44,147 nucleotides of DNA, from positions 1 through 44,147 of the forward strand of contig LMAJ01000033.1 in the NCBI GenBank assembly GCA_001507425.1, in the 5' to 3' direction. The position numbers were made by a program, and so were the translations under genes. This document shows, piece by piece, positions 34,515 to 42,807 of the stretch (its first letter is position 1; each line of letters begins with the position of its first letter). The stretch is from Flavobacteriaceae bacterium CRH. GTDB lineage: Bacteria; Bacteroidota; Bacteroidia; Flavobacteriales; Flavobacteriaceae. Under the pieces are notes generated by a model. The model made no database searches. It was not told the DNA's origin and saw only the letters and a program-made list of their open reading frames with translations.

Positions 34515-34650
34515 TTTGTATTTCTAGCCAATAAAGTACTAAGTGGAGATTCATCTAATATGGAAGGAGTGGCAGCACAACAATACTGAAAATATTTTCC
34601 TCAGTTAAATCTAGAATTTGATGGAATAAAACGAGAAAGATATGGCGTCA
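34515..34650 (+). pseudogene. cas1: cas1 remnant with an internal stop codon
   Basis: Translation in one frame gives FLANKVLSGDSSNMEGVAAQQY, a stop (TGA 34587-34589, replacing the expected Trp), then KYFPQLNLEFDGIKRERYG. This follows the Cas1 integrase core of type II systems (..K..SGD..N.E..AA.YYW..lF....f.R...G). Only about 43 codons survive, fused in frame behind the integrase fragment. No CRISPR repeats or other cas genes are in the window. The assignment rests on motif recognition. Confidence 0.65.
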
Positions 34651-34692
34651 CGGGAAACCGTAAAAAAAAATGTGGCAAATTCTATATTTTTG
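34648..34692 (+). promoter_or_regulatory. Palindrome plus -7 box of small membrane gene, copy 2
   Basis: TCACGG-GAAA-CCGTAA (34648-34663), 21 nt, TATTTTTG (34685-34692, TAnnTTTG), 5 nt, ATG at 34698. The spacing is identical to copy 1 at 22758-22802. Confidence 0.7.
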
Positions 34693-34697
34693 AACCG

Positions 34698-34856
34698 ATG
34701 AAAAATAAATATCAAAACATAATCGACCACGAAAAACATAAGCTGAATCTGGAACTGCGTAAAATTGACCGCCGCTACAAAAGAATTGAATTTGGATTAT
34801 CACTGGCTGCAACTATGCTTATCATAATGATCATTTGTCTTTGCTTTTTTTGCTGA
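34698..34856 (+). CDS. 52-aa single-span membrane protein, copy 2
   Basis: The product starts MKNKYQNIIDHEK and contains LNLELRKIDRRYKR, then a hydrophobic helix (about 35-51, with MIICLCFF). It has the same length as the protein at 22808-22966 and aligns without gaps over the whole length. The ATG is 5 nt after the -7 box, implying a leaderless transcript. It sits directly after the cas1 remnant in a region of broken genes, which makes its intactness notable. Function unknown. Confidence 0.7.
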   Translation: MKNKYQNIIDHEKHKLNLELRKIDRRYKRIEFGLSLAATMLIIMIICLCFFC

Positions 34857-34964
34857 AACAAACCCGGCAAAAAAAATTAAGGAATACCTTCATTATAGCA
34901 TTTCTCAGGAAAAACATGGGCTTCTTCTTTTCTTATAAAACTGTATAATTAAAAAACATACTGA

Positions 34965-35393
34965 TTAATCGTGCAGTACATTGAGGCTTTTGTCAAAAGA
35001 CCAGCTTCCGGCACCTTTGAGCATTAAAAAAAGGCACCCAAAAATCATTGCCCAGTCTGTTGTGCTCCGATGCAGAAATTCCAAAAAACCTTCACTCTTA
35101 ATAAACGACATTTTTGTGGTAATCATAGCAGTTATAGCAATTATAAGTAAAGGCAAAGATGCCAGACGTGTAAAAAGTCCAATTACTAAAAGAAGCCCGC
35201 AGACTACCTCAAAAACCCCAACAAATTCAGACAGACTATCTGCAAATGGCAAGCCAATTTTTACAAACATTCCAACTCCCCTGATCTCGGAGAGCATAAA
35301 TTTCTGAATTCCTTCCGAAATAAAAATAGTACCTACCATAATTCGCATTAAAATAGTTGCTTTGGAATTATCCGTATCGATTAATCTGATCAT
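34965..35393 (-). CDS. DoxX-family membrane protein
   Basis: A 142-aa protein with four hydrophobic segments: ILMRIMVGTIFISEGIQKF, then FVGVFEVVCGLLLVIGLF, LASLPLLIIAITAMI, and WAMIFGCLFLMLKG. The GLPFADSLSEFVG loop is typical of DoxX/DoxD-like proteins. The family is linked to quinone or thiol redox chemistry, but the role of this member is unknown. It is monocistronic and bracketed by the two integrase fragments, so it may be part of the same inserted DNA. Confidence 0.88.
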   Translation of the reverse strand: MIRLIDTDNSKATILMRIMVGTIFISEGIQKFMLSEIRGVGMFVKIGLPFADSLSEFVGVFEVVCGLLLVIGLFTRLASLPLLIIAITAMITTKMSFIKSEGFLEFLHRSTTDWAMIFGCLFLMLKGAGSWSFDKSLNVLHD

Positions 35394-35861
35394 ATTTCTG
35401 TTTTAATTCTAATATAAAAATATTTAAAAAAATTAAATCAACGCTCTTTTTTTTAGGATAATTTTAACTTTTAAAACAAGAATAAACAAAATTAAAATTT
35501 CATGCTTCAAGAAATAGATTCCCACATACTCCGCTGAAAACGCGAGCCCCAATTAACATTGGGGCTCGCAGTGTTTTTAGAGGAAGCCAAAAACTCCGAA
35601 ACCCTCAATTTAAAGAAAACTGAATTCTTCAAAAACACAGTAAAATCAGGCTTTCACAAGTTTTTACTTTCATTTAAAATAATCAGAATATACAAATTTT
35701 GAAAACCTAAGTACACCTATCAGTGCACTTTTTTTAACTTAGAAATAAAGTTTTTTACTATAAAAAAATAAAAGGAATTTCGCGAGGATTTCCGTAAAAA
35801 TTTCTAGAAAGTTTTGTTCTTCTTATTTAATTTTACATATTAATTTTAAAAAGAATGAGTT
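35394..35861. other. Non-coding stretch upstream of integrase copy B
   Basis: No gene is seen. It holds the orphan terminator at 35542-35569. At 35770-35787 the sequence around GAGGATTTCCGTAA loosely resembles the palindromes of the two 52-aa genes, but its -7 spacing differs. Confidence 0.4.
35542..35569 (+). terminator. Orphan intrinsic terminator
   Basis: A perfect 12-bp GC-rich stem (GCGAGCCCCAAT / ATTGGGGCTCGC) has a TAAC loop and is followed by AGTGTTTTTAG. No intact plus-strand gene precedes it closely, so it may belong to a deleted gene. Confidence 0.7.
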
Positions 35862-36434
35862 ATGCTTAAAATTTATTTTTATTTAAAATCAGAAAGGGTT
35901 AATGAAAGAGATGAATCTAGTATTTGTGTTCGTATACACTACAAACAAGAATCAATATCTATATCCACAGGTAAATATATTTCGAAAGAGAGGTGGGATT
36001 TTACTAATAAACTAAGAAATGTCCTTAAACTAGAAAAAGAAAAAGTCATTCGCCGTAGCCTTGATCTATTTCACCTTACCATCGAGAAAAAATTTAATGA
36101 ACTAATTCAGCACAATACAGACATTTCATTATTAAATCTTAGAGATGAATTAAAAGGGAAGAAAATAATCAAAGAAAACGAAATTTCAATTATTGAAGCA
36201 ATTAAAGCAACACTAATTGTAAAGAGAAAAAACCTGGAATTTATTAAGCTTTATCTTTTGCTAATCCCAAGTTCTATTTATTTCGGAATTTTCAATTTGG
36301 CCTCCCCAGTCGTGCAATGCTTTAAGTACGGGGATAAGGGTTTTGCCAAAATCACTCAAACTGTACTCTACCCGGGGAGGCTTTTCTTTATATTCTTGTC
36401 TGATAATCAACCCATCATCTTCCAATTCCTTTAA
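35862..36434 (+). pseudogene. Tyrosine recombinase/integrase N-terminal fragment, copy B
   Basis: The true start is present (MLKIYFYLKSERVNERDESS, with RIHYKQESISISTGKYISKERWDF), the usual N-terminus of Bacteroidota phage-type integrases with an Arm-DNA-binding domain. Similarity runs to about 36240 (..AIKATLIVKRKNLEFI). The frame then enters DNA that is the antisense of the HxlR gene. The core-binding and catalytic domains (Arg, HxxR, Tyr) are lost. A 140-bp internal part is repeated at 34371-34510. Non-functional. Confidence 0.82.
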
Positions 36435-36608
36435 TTGTTGTGTTAATATTTTTCTGGAAATATCGGGAATTAAAACGGTAAATCTGCCAAAACGAACATT
36501 TTCCCGGCGGTATAAACTAATTAAAATAATAGGTTTCCACTTTCCTCCTATATAGTTTATTGCTTTAACAACAGAGCAGTTGAAAGGGTTGCTTTGTAAT
36601 TTTCTCAT
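36261..36608 (-). CDS. HxlR-family winged-helix transcriptional regulator
   Basis: A 115-aa regulator with the HxlR pattern: CSVVKAINYIGGKWKPIILISL (Cys11 near the N-terminus, shortened here), then FGRFTVLIPDISRKILTQQL, DDGLIIRQEY and the wing PRVEYSLSDFGKTL. Such proteins often sense electrophiles or quinones and control a divergent oxidoreductase, as here. Its 3' end abuts the integrase remnant. The operator-like repeat lies 33 bp upstream of its ATG. Confidence 0.92.
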   Translation of the reverse strand: MRKLQSNPFNCSVVKAINYIGGKWKPIILISLYRRENVRFGRFTVLIPDISRKILTQQLKELEDDGLIIRQEYKEKPPRVEYSLSDFGKTLIPVLKALHDWGGQIENSEINRTWD

Positions 36609-36640
36609 TGCTGAATTTTTGTGTAAAATGTATGCTGTTT

Positions 36641-36667
36641 AGTTACCAATTTGTAACTACCAATTTG
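36641..36667. promoter_or_regulatory. HxlR operator-like repeats
   Basis: AGTTAC-CAATTT-GTAACT (36641-36658) is a perfect 6-bp inverted repeat. TACCAATTTG occurs twice (36644-36653, 36658-36667). It is located between the divergent HxlR and quinone oxidoreductase genes. Confidence 0.6.
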
Positions 36668-36790
36668 CTTTGCTGTGATAAATATTAGAAATTACTTTAG
36701 TTTCTTTGTGAAACAAAAGTAATTAAAATCAAAATATCGCAGCTCGTTATTTAAGATTTTCTACTATTAAGACATAAAAAATAAATTAAT

Positions 36791-37735
36791 ATGAAAGCAA
36801 TTCAATATCTCGCATTTGGAGATTCTAGCGTACTTAAGCTAAAAACTGTAGATAAGCCAAAACCAAAAGCCAATGAGGTAATTATAAAAGTGGAGGCATT
36901 TTCTGTAAATCCAGTAGATATGAAAATTAGACAGGGCTTTCTTCAAGATACAAGACCTGTTCAGCTTCCTTTTATACCTGGTTTGGATGCCGCAGGATTT
37001 GTAGATGCCGTTGGAGAAAATGTCACAAAGTTCAAAAAAGGCGATCGAGTTGTGGGAAATGGATATAATGGTACTTATGCAGAATATGCTTCTTTCCCTG
37101 AAAATCACATTTCCTTTATTCCTTCCAATATAAGTTTTCAAGAAGCTTCAGCACTTTCAATAGGATTGATAACGGCATATACTTTCTTAATTGAACACGG
37201 AAAGGTAAAAAAAGGGGATAGCATATTGATACACGGTGCAGCAGGTGGAACTGGAATTATTTTGGTTCAAATGGCGAAAGCGTTAGGCGCTTATGTTATT
37301 GGTACTGATTCTTCCTCAGGAATTGAGCTGGCAAAATCTATGGGTGCTGATGAAATGATTGATTATAAAAATCAAGATTTTAAAGAAATGGTGAAGGATG
37401 TAGATTTAGTAATCGATTTTGTAGGTGGACAAACCCAAACCGATTCTTTCAGAACTCTTAAAAGAAGAGGAAAACTGCTAAGCGCCGTTTCGTTCCCATC
37501 GCAAGAAATGGCAGAAAAATATGAGATTGAATCAAAATTTTTAATAGCATCATTATCTAGTGAAAATTTAGATTACGGACTTAAAATGGCTTCAATAGGC
37601 ATAATAAAACCGATTATTAGCAAAACAATGTCTTTTGAAAATGCTGCCGAGGCACAAGATATTTTATCAAAAGGCGGATTAAAAGGGAAAATTATTTTAG
37701 AATCTAGTTATACTGTAGCTTTAGAGACTTTCTAA
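36791..37735 (+). CDS. NADP-dependent quinone oxidoreductase-like MDR-family protein
   Basis: A 314-aa zinc-less medium-chain dehydrogenase/reductase. The N-terminal GroES-like domain has EVIIKVEAFSVNPVDMKIRQG and PFIPGLDAAGFVDAVG. The Rossmann domain has ILIHGAAGGTGIILVQMAKALG (AAGGTG cofactor loop), then VIGTDSS and DLVIDFVGGQTQ. The zinc-ligand cysteines of alcohol dehydrogenases are absent, as in QorA/CrtA-like reductases. It is divergent from HxlR, its probable regulator, and the pair is a common quinone or electrophile response unit. A broken gene follows immediately. Confidence 0.92.
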   Translation: MKAIQYLAFGDSSVLKLKTVDKPKPKANEVIIKVEAFSVNPVDMKIRQGFLQDTRPVQLPFIPGLDAAGFVDAVGENVTKFKKGDRVVGNGYNGTYAEYASFPENHISFIPSNISFQEASALSIGLITAYTFLIEHGKVKKGDSILIHGAAGGTGIILVQMAKALGAYVIGTDSSSGIELAKSMGADEMIDYKNQDFKEMVKDVDLVIDFVGGQTQTDSFRTLKRRGKLLSAVSFPSQEMAEKYEIESKFLIASLSSENLDYGLKMASIGIIKPIISKTMSFENAAEAQDILSKGGLKGKIILESSYTVALETF

Positions 37736-37737
37736 TA

Positions 37738-38026
37738 GTTAAAAGAGCTCCTGAATTCGAAAGACGGAATACGCTGGTCACTGACTTCGAGATCCATGAA
37801 TACCATTTCGCACTAATGAATGCACAGCATATCATTGCCAGGCTGGGAAGATTTGAAAAATGGACTTTGCTGCTGAAAGCAACTCCAGGGACACTGGAAT
37901 CATCAAAATTATTGTTCGTTAACATGATGGGATGTGTACATGTCGGGCGAGGAAAATGAGAAAGTTTTCTTATTTGATGACGAGTTTAAACTGGACGTTT
38001 TTAAAGTGAATATTCAAACATTGTAG
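37738..38026 (+). pseudogene. Frameshifted, 5'-truncated gene of unknown family
   Basis: From 37741 a protein-like frame reads APEFERRNTLVTDFEIHEYH, then FALMNAQHIIARLGRFEKW and LLLKATPGTLESSKLLFV, and stops at TGA 37957. The sequence continues in another frame from ATG 37940: MSGEENEKVFLFDDEFKLDV and FKVNIQTL, to TAG 38024. One indel near 37940 would join them. No start codon precedes it, because it begins within 3 bp of the quinone reductase stop. I do not recognise the family. Confidence 0.6.
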
Positions 38027-38488
38027 AGATAAATTTCTATATTTATCGAATATATTATGTAAAAGAAAACTGGTCTTAATTTTTAAAGAAACTTGTTAAA
38101 AAAATGACGCAAAGGTTTATCGCCATTACAGGAATTTTTCCTGAAAAAATCCCTGTATTCACCTTCGTAAAAAACATAATTGAGAATCCAGTGAATACGT
38201 GGAAAAAATATAAAACATAATAGAATTTGGAATGATACAGTTCTTGGATGAGTTTAAAATTCTAAAGATAAAACTTATTCCAGATACGATAGAATCCAAT
38301 AAATTTTCCGTAGAGATTTTAGACTTTTTTGAGGTTATATTTTACGAAAAATATTGAAATTTTCTTATTTTTTGCAAGATACAGCGCAACGCTTTGTGGC
38401 TGTAAGGTGTTATCAATTTTACTAAAAGCTTTCACATGGAGCACTGAACTTCTAATTTCTCTCATAGATTTTTGTTGAGAGTTTGCCT
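38027..38488. other. Mostly non-coding stretch with a 38-codon frame
   Basis: The ATG at 38104 opens 38 codons to TAA 38218-38220 (MTQRFIAITGIFPEKIPVFT..). The product reads like protein but has no ribosome site or family that I recognise; it may be another gene fragment. Otherwise the region is AT-rich without features. Confidence 0.35.
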
Positions 38489-40237
38489 TTATTTAATTAT
38501 TCTAATTGGATAACTTTGCCCTTCATAAACAGTTTCTAATACTTTAACATCTCTTAATTTAATAGGATCAATTTTCATTGGATTTTCAGCTAAGATTACA
38601 AAATCTGCCTTTTTTCCTACCTTAATACTTCCTGTTACATCTTCCAAACGTAAAACAAAAGCAGCATTTGAAGTAATCCCTTGCAAAGCATTATAAACAG
38701 GAACTCTTTCTTCCGGAGCTAACAAATTCCCATCAGCCGTTATTCTATTTACAGCAACCCAAGCCAAAACTAATGGCTGAAGCGGTGCCATTGTAAAATC
38801 AGTATGCAATGCAAAAGGCACTTTATTTTTGAGTAACGAGCCTAGTCGCACAAGCTCTGAACCTCTTGCTTTGCCCAGAATTTTATCGCCCGAAAATTTA
38901 TCGCCCATCGCAAATAGATAATATGGATTAGCTGATACAACAGCTCCTAAATCTGCAATTCTTTTAGCTTGTGCAGCTGATGATTGTCCAAAATGTTCAA
39001 TAGTCAGACGATGGTCTTTCTTTGGACTTTCTTTTTGTAAAATTTCTAATTCATCCAAAATGGATGTCAAACCACCGCTTCCATTGCAATGAATATGAAT
39101 TGTATATCCTGCATTCCACCAAAAACGCATTGTTTTATGCAGCCGTTCCGGCTGCATAATCCACTCTCCATGGTGACCGTCATTGTACCCAGGCGCTTCT
39201 ACCTGAAAAGCCTGACCAAAGAAAGCTCCATCAGAAAATAGTTTTATACTATGTCCAATGATCATGTGGGGCGATTTTTTCTTTTCCAATTCTTTTACAA
39301 TTATCAAGCTCTTTTCTCCATCTCCATTTATAACACCCAATGTATTTAGGTCTGGAGTATAGTGTATGCGGAATGGTGTGTTTGGGTTTTCTAAAATCGA
39401 TGCGGTCATTTTTAAATCGGTTTCCATACTTCCGGAAGAACCTAATGCCATATCGCCAACCGTTGTAATTCCACCAAGGTGAACCACTTCACTAAATTTC
39501 TCCATGGCTTCCTTCATTACTTTTTCTCCCATTAAGTACGGAGCTAGTTTGGGTAATGCAACTGAGAAAAAACCTGCTTCTACAAATCGACCTTTTTTGT
39601 AATCAATCTGGCTATTCCCTTTTGCTTGGGCTTCTGTGATTTTAAATTTTTTAAGAGCAGCTGTATTAAAAAACATTTCGTGAGCCGAATATTGCCAGAC
39701 TACAATAGGTCGGATAGTTGAAATAGAATCCAGCTCTGTACGCGATATACTGCCATGAAAAGGTTCCATATAACCCCACACTATTAATTGTTCCAAAGGG
39801 TCTTTCAATTCTTTATCATATTGAACCACTTTATCAATAAAAGGTTTATGCCCACGAACAGCAGTTACTTTTCCCCAAGGAAAATTCCAATCAAATGGCG
39901 ACGCAAATTTTGTATTTAATATTACAGATCCAAGAATTGGATGTAAATGCGGATCAATAAACCCAGGCATCATGGTTTTTCCTTCCAGGTCTTTCATTTT
40001 AGTTGTTTCGCCTTGAAATTTTTTGGCTTCAGATTTAGAACCTACATATAGAATTTTTCCGTTTTTAATTGCTACAGCTTCGGCATAATTAGCAGTATCT
40101 CCTTCCATTGTCAAAATGTCACCACCATAATATATAGCATCTGCAAGCACTATTGATGTATTTTTCTTTGCTGGTTTATCGCAACTTCCTAAAACAATTA
40201 GAGAAATTATAAAAGTAAGTTTGAGTATTTTTTTCAT
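38489..40237 (-). CDS. YtcJ-like amidohydrolase lipoprotein
   Basis: A 582-aa metal-dependent hydrolase of the amidohydrolase superfamily (Amidohydro_3). The N-terminus is a lipoprotein signal with lipobox VLGSC (Cys19), so the enzyme is membrane-anchored in the periplasm. The metal site HxH is His97/His99 in FIDPHLHP. Further ligands are probably the residues in KLFSDGAFFGQ, IHCNGSG, IEHFGQ and HTDFT. The C-terminus has the typical GSIKVGKKADFVIL. The substrate is unknown; relatives act on amides and formamide-like groups. It is monocistronic. Confidence 0.92.
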   Translation of the reverse strand: MKKILKLTFIISLIVLGSCDKPAKKNTSIVLADAIYYGGDILTMEGDTANYAEAVAIKNGKILYVGSKSEAKKFQGETTKMKDLEGKTMMPGFIDPHLHPILGSVILNTKFASPFDWNFPWGKVTAVRGHKPFIDKVVQYDKELKDPLEQLIVWGYMEPFHGSISRTELDSISTIRPIVVWQYSAHEMFFNTAALKKFKITEAQAKGNSQIDYKKGRFVEAGFFSVALPKLAPYLMGEKVMKEAMEKFSEVVHLGGITTVGDMALGSSGSMETDLKMTASILENPNTPFRIHYTPDLNTLGVINGDGEKSLIIVKELEKKKSPHMIIGHSIKLFSDGAFFGQAFQVEAPGYNDGHHGEWIMQPERLHKTMRFWWNAGYTIHIHCNGSGGLTSILDELEILQKESPKKDHRLTIEHFGQSSAAQAKRIADLGAVVSANPYYLFAMGDKFSGDKILGKARGSELVRLGSLLKNKVPFALHTDFTMAPLQPLVLAWVAVNRITADGNLLAPEERVPVYNALQGITSNAAFVLRLEDVTGSIKVGKKADFVILAENPMKIDPIKLRDVKVLETVYEGQSYPIRIIK

Positions 40238-40801
40238 GTTTGTTAACTTTATTTATTAATGAATTACTCTTATCTAGTTCTGCTGTTTAGATATAATAGA
40301 GGCCTATCACGTAACGTCTCGTAGCTTTACGGAGGAACTCCTCTTAACCGCTCCACTTATGTGTTGTTTTCTAATTCTATAATGATCAGAAAAGCAGAAA
40401 CACTTAAGCCGATAGAAAACTAGATAAATAATTTTAAAATCGCTTTGAAAATCTATTTTCAGCAAATCTCTTTTGTAAGGCTTGACGAAAAAATAAATTC
40501 ATTTTTCCGCTTTTAAACTCTATCCTTTTCCAAAATTTTCTGACTATTTATCAGGTTCGAACCCTCAATTGCATACAATTCATTAATACCAGCTAAAAAA
40601 CGGCATCAATACAACTTTTTCTATTTGTCCTTGTGTCCTAAGATACTCTTATTCAAGCTAATATAATAAATATTTTTACTATAATTTATTAACTTTTGAA
40701 TTAAAATACAAATAAATTATCCGTTTTATCTTGTTAACAATTTCTTTAGATCATATTATAGAATGGTTCGGAAAAAGATTCTTTATATATTCGAACCTAA
40801 A
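40238..40801. other. Non-coding stretch
   Basis: 564 bp of AT-rich DNA upstream of the amidohydrolase and downstream of the DUF4365-like gene. No gene, strong hairpin or repeat was recognised. It probably contains the amidohydrolase promoter. Confidence 0.4.
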
Positions 40802-41179
40802 TCAATAGGCCCTATAAAATACTGGCCTTTCATTTTTTAAAATACTACTGTGCCATGATGTTGCCACAAAATTAAGTAAATAATTGATATTGGAGGAATA
40901 TATCTGGATACTAAAACTACCATCAGCATTTGCCTCAATAGATTCAGTTGCTTTTAACTGTACAGCAAACCTGAAGTTGGTATATACCCAATCGCCGCTC
41001 GATTGCTCTTTTTTAAGTTCAATATGAAAATCAATTCCTTTGTCCCTCAATGTTTCTGAGCGTATTTCAAATTTTCTCACATCAAAAAGCGGTCTAAAAA
41101 AATTATTGGAAATAGTTTCCAAATCTTCATTAGGATTTACTTTAGGGAGATTAATATCATCAAAATTGTGTTGTTTCAT
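40802..41179 (-). CDS. DUF4365-like protein, probably C-terminally shortened
   Basis: A 125-aa protein; the ATG at 41179 is used, since the earlier codon is TTG. The middle has the restriction-endonuclease-like pattern of DUF4365: RDKGIDFHIEL, then FRFAVQLKATESI (D..Qx K), and SIQIYSSNINYLLNF. In DUF4365 proteins the strand after NYL normally continues into a conserved core (..P.i.vly). Here the last 20 residues (..HSSILKNERPVFYRAY) look unrelated, so the gene may be truncated or frameshifted. DUF4365 is often found in defence-related genes. Isolated here. Confidence 0.6.
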   Translation of the reverse strand: MKQHNFDDINLPKVNPNEDLETISNNFFRPLFDVRKFEIRSETLRDKGIDFHIELKKEQSSGDWVYTNFRFAVQLKATESIEANADGSFSIQIYSSNINYLLNFVATSWHSSILKNERPVFYRAY

Positions 41180-41644
41180 CTTTATTAGCAATTTCTGACG
41201 TAAAGTTAATCATTTGGAGTACAATAATTTATACATCCTCTTTTAATACCACTGGTACAAGGTTTTTCAATTCAGAGCCTACTGAGGATGTTAGTAAATT
41301 ACTCTTAATTAGTAGAATCTCAATTTAAATCTAATTACTTTTTGCCATTAAATTTAGCAGATAATAACTATCAACAATAATTTTAGACTCTATTTAGGGT
41401 TTGGGTAATTTATTGATCAATCCCTTTTTTTGTCTGAATCTCGTAAATGAATTAAAGAAGAACTCCTAAAATTATAATATCTGACAAAAGAATAACCTTT
41501 TAATTTCAATTTAAGCTTCCTGTCTGCATACCTATCTTTTTAATTTGTACTTTAGTAAAATGTAAACATCTATATTACAGACATCTGACTTGAATAAAAT
41601 TATAATTCAAATCTATAAGAAATCTAATTTAAATATAAACAGCA
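41180..41644. other. Non-coding stretch
   Basis: 465 bp of AT-rich intergenic DNA between divergent genes. No credible gene or hairpin. It must hold the promoters for the DUF4365-like and Ntn-hydrolase genes, but no exact TAnnTTTG match was found for either. Confidence 0.35.
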
Positions 41645-42700
41645 ATGAAAATAAAAAACAAAATTCTTACAATTTTACTTGTGCTTACTTTCATAATTCT
41701 CAATGAGAATGCGGCAGCCTGTACAAGAGTGGTATACAAGGGATTAAATGGAATGATTATTACGGCACGTTCTATGGACTGGAAGACCGATATTCCGGCT
41801 AATTTATGGATTTTCCCCCGCGCAATGGATAGAAATGGAGAAGCAGGAATCAATTCTGTAAAATGGAAATCCAAATACGGAAGTGTCATAACAAGCTCGT
41901 GGGACATTGCTTCTTCTGACGGCATGAATGAAAAAGGCCTTGTGAGCAATCTTCTATGGCTGGCGGAATCCAATTTCCCTGCTTTTGAAAAAAACGGAAA
42001 TAAAAAAGGACTGGCAGTTTCACTGTGGCTTCAATATACATTAGATAATTTTGCTACCGTAGCAGAAGCAGTGGAAGCATTTTCAAAGAATGATTTTGTA
42101 GTTGTTTCCTCTCACATTCCCGGAACGGATATTTTTGCTACTGTTCATTTATCGGTTTCTGATCCAACTGGAGACAATGCCATCTTTGAATACATCAACG
42201 GAAAACTGGTCATACATCATGATCCAAAATTCACTGTAATGACCAACTCCCCGATTTTTGAAGAACAATTGGCCATAAACAGCTACTGGAAAGGAATTCC
42301 GGGAACCATTATGCTGCCCGGAACAAACAGAGCTGCAGACAGATTTACAAGAGCATCCTATTATATTGATGCTATTCCAAAAACAGACAATACAAGAGAA
42401 GCAATAGCCAGCGTGTTTGGAGTGATCAGAAATTGTTCCGTACCTCTTGGTATTTCGTCACCAACAGAACCTAATATTTCCTCTACGAGATGGAGAACTG
42501 TAGCAGACCAAAAAAACCTTGTCTACTATTTTGACAATGTATTAAATCCAAACGTTATATGGGTTGAATTTAGTAAAATTGACTTTAGTGAAAAAGCTAA
42601 AGTTAGAAAGTTGAGTTTGGAAAATAATGAAAATTATTCGGGAGAGTCCCTGATGAATTTTAAAGCAAGCCAGCCTTTTAAGTTTGCGGGTCTTGACTAA
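41645..42700 (+). CDS. Choloylglycine hydrolase-family linear amide C-N hydrolase (Ntn-hydrolase)
   Basis: A 351-aa secreted hydrolase. A signal peptide (ILTILLVLTFIILNENAAA) is cleaved directly before Cys26, which becomes the N-terminal nucleophile (CTRVVYKG). Arg42 and Asp45 in TARSMDW are the expected active-site partners. An Asn in VMTNSP (about residue 200) and an Arg in GTNRAADRF (about 225) follow. The family includes bile salt hydrolase, penicillin V acylase and acylhomoserine lactone acylase, and the substrate here is unresolved. It lies 107 bp upstream of a barrel protein on the same strand. Confidence 0.92.
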   Translation: MKIKNKILTILLVLTFIILNENAAACTRVVYKGLNGMIITARSMDWKTDIPANLWIFPRAMDRNGEAGINSVKWKSKYGSVITSSWDIASSDGMNEKGLVSNLLWLAESNFPAFEKNGNKKGLAVSLWLQYTLDNFATVAEAVEAFSKNDFVVVSSHIPGTDIFATVHLSVSDPTGDNAIFEYINGKLVIHHDPKFTVMTNSPIFEEQLAINSYWKGIPGTIMLPGTNRAADRFTRASYYIDAIPKTDNTREAIASVFGVIRNCSVPLGISSPTEPNISSTRWRTVADQKNLVYYFDNVLNPNVIWVEFSKIDFSEKAKVRKLSLENNENYSGESLMNFKASQPFKFAGLD

Positions 42701-42807
42701 GATAAATTCAATAAAGGTTTACAGCAAAATGATTCTTTAATTAATATTGAATTAACTGGGAATAACATTTTTTTAATAGAAACCCGGTCCATACAATTAC
42801 TTAAGTT

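Noticed and set aside
35770..35800. Third copy of the palindrome-promoter module before integrase copy B
   Set aside because: GAGGATTTCCGTAA is only a partial match. The inverted repeat is imperfect, and no TAnnTTTG box lies 21 nt downstream.
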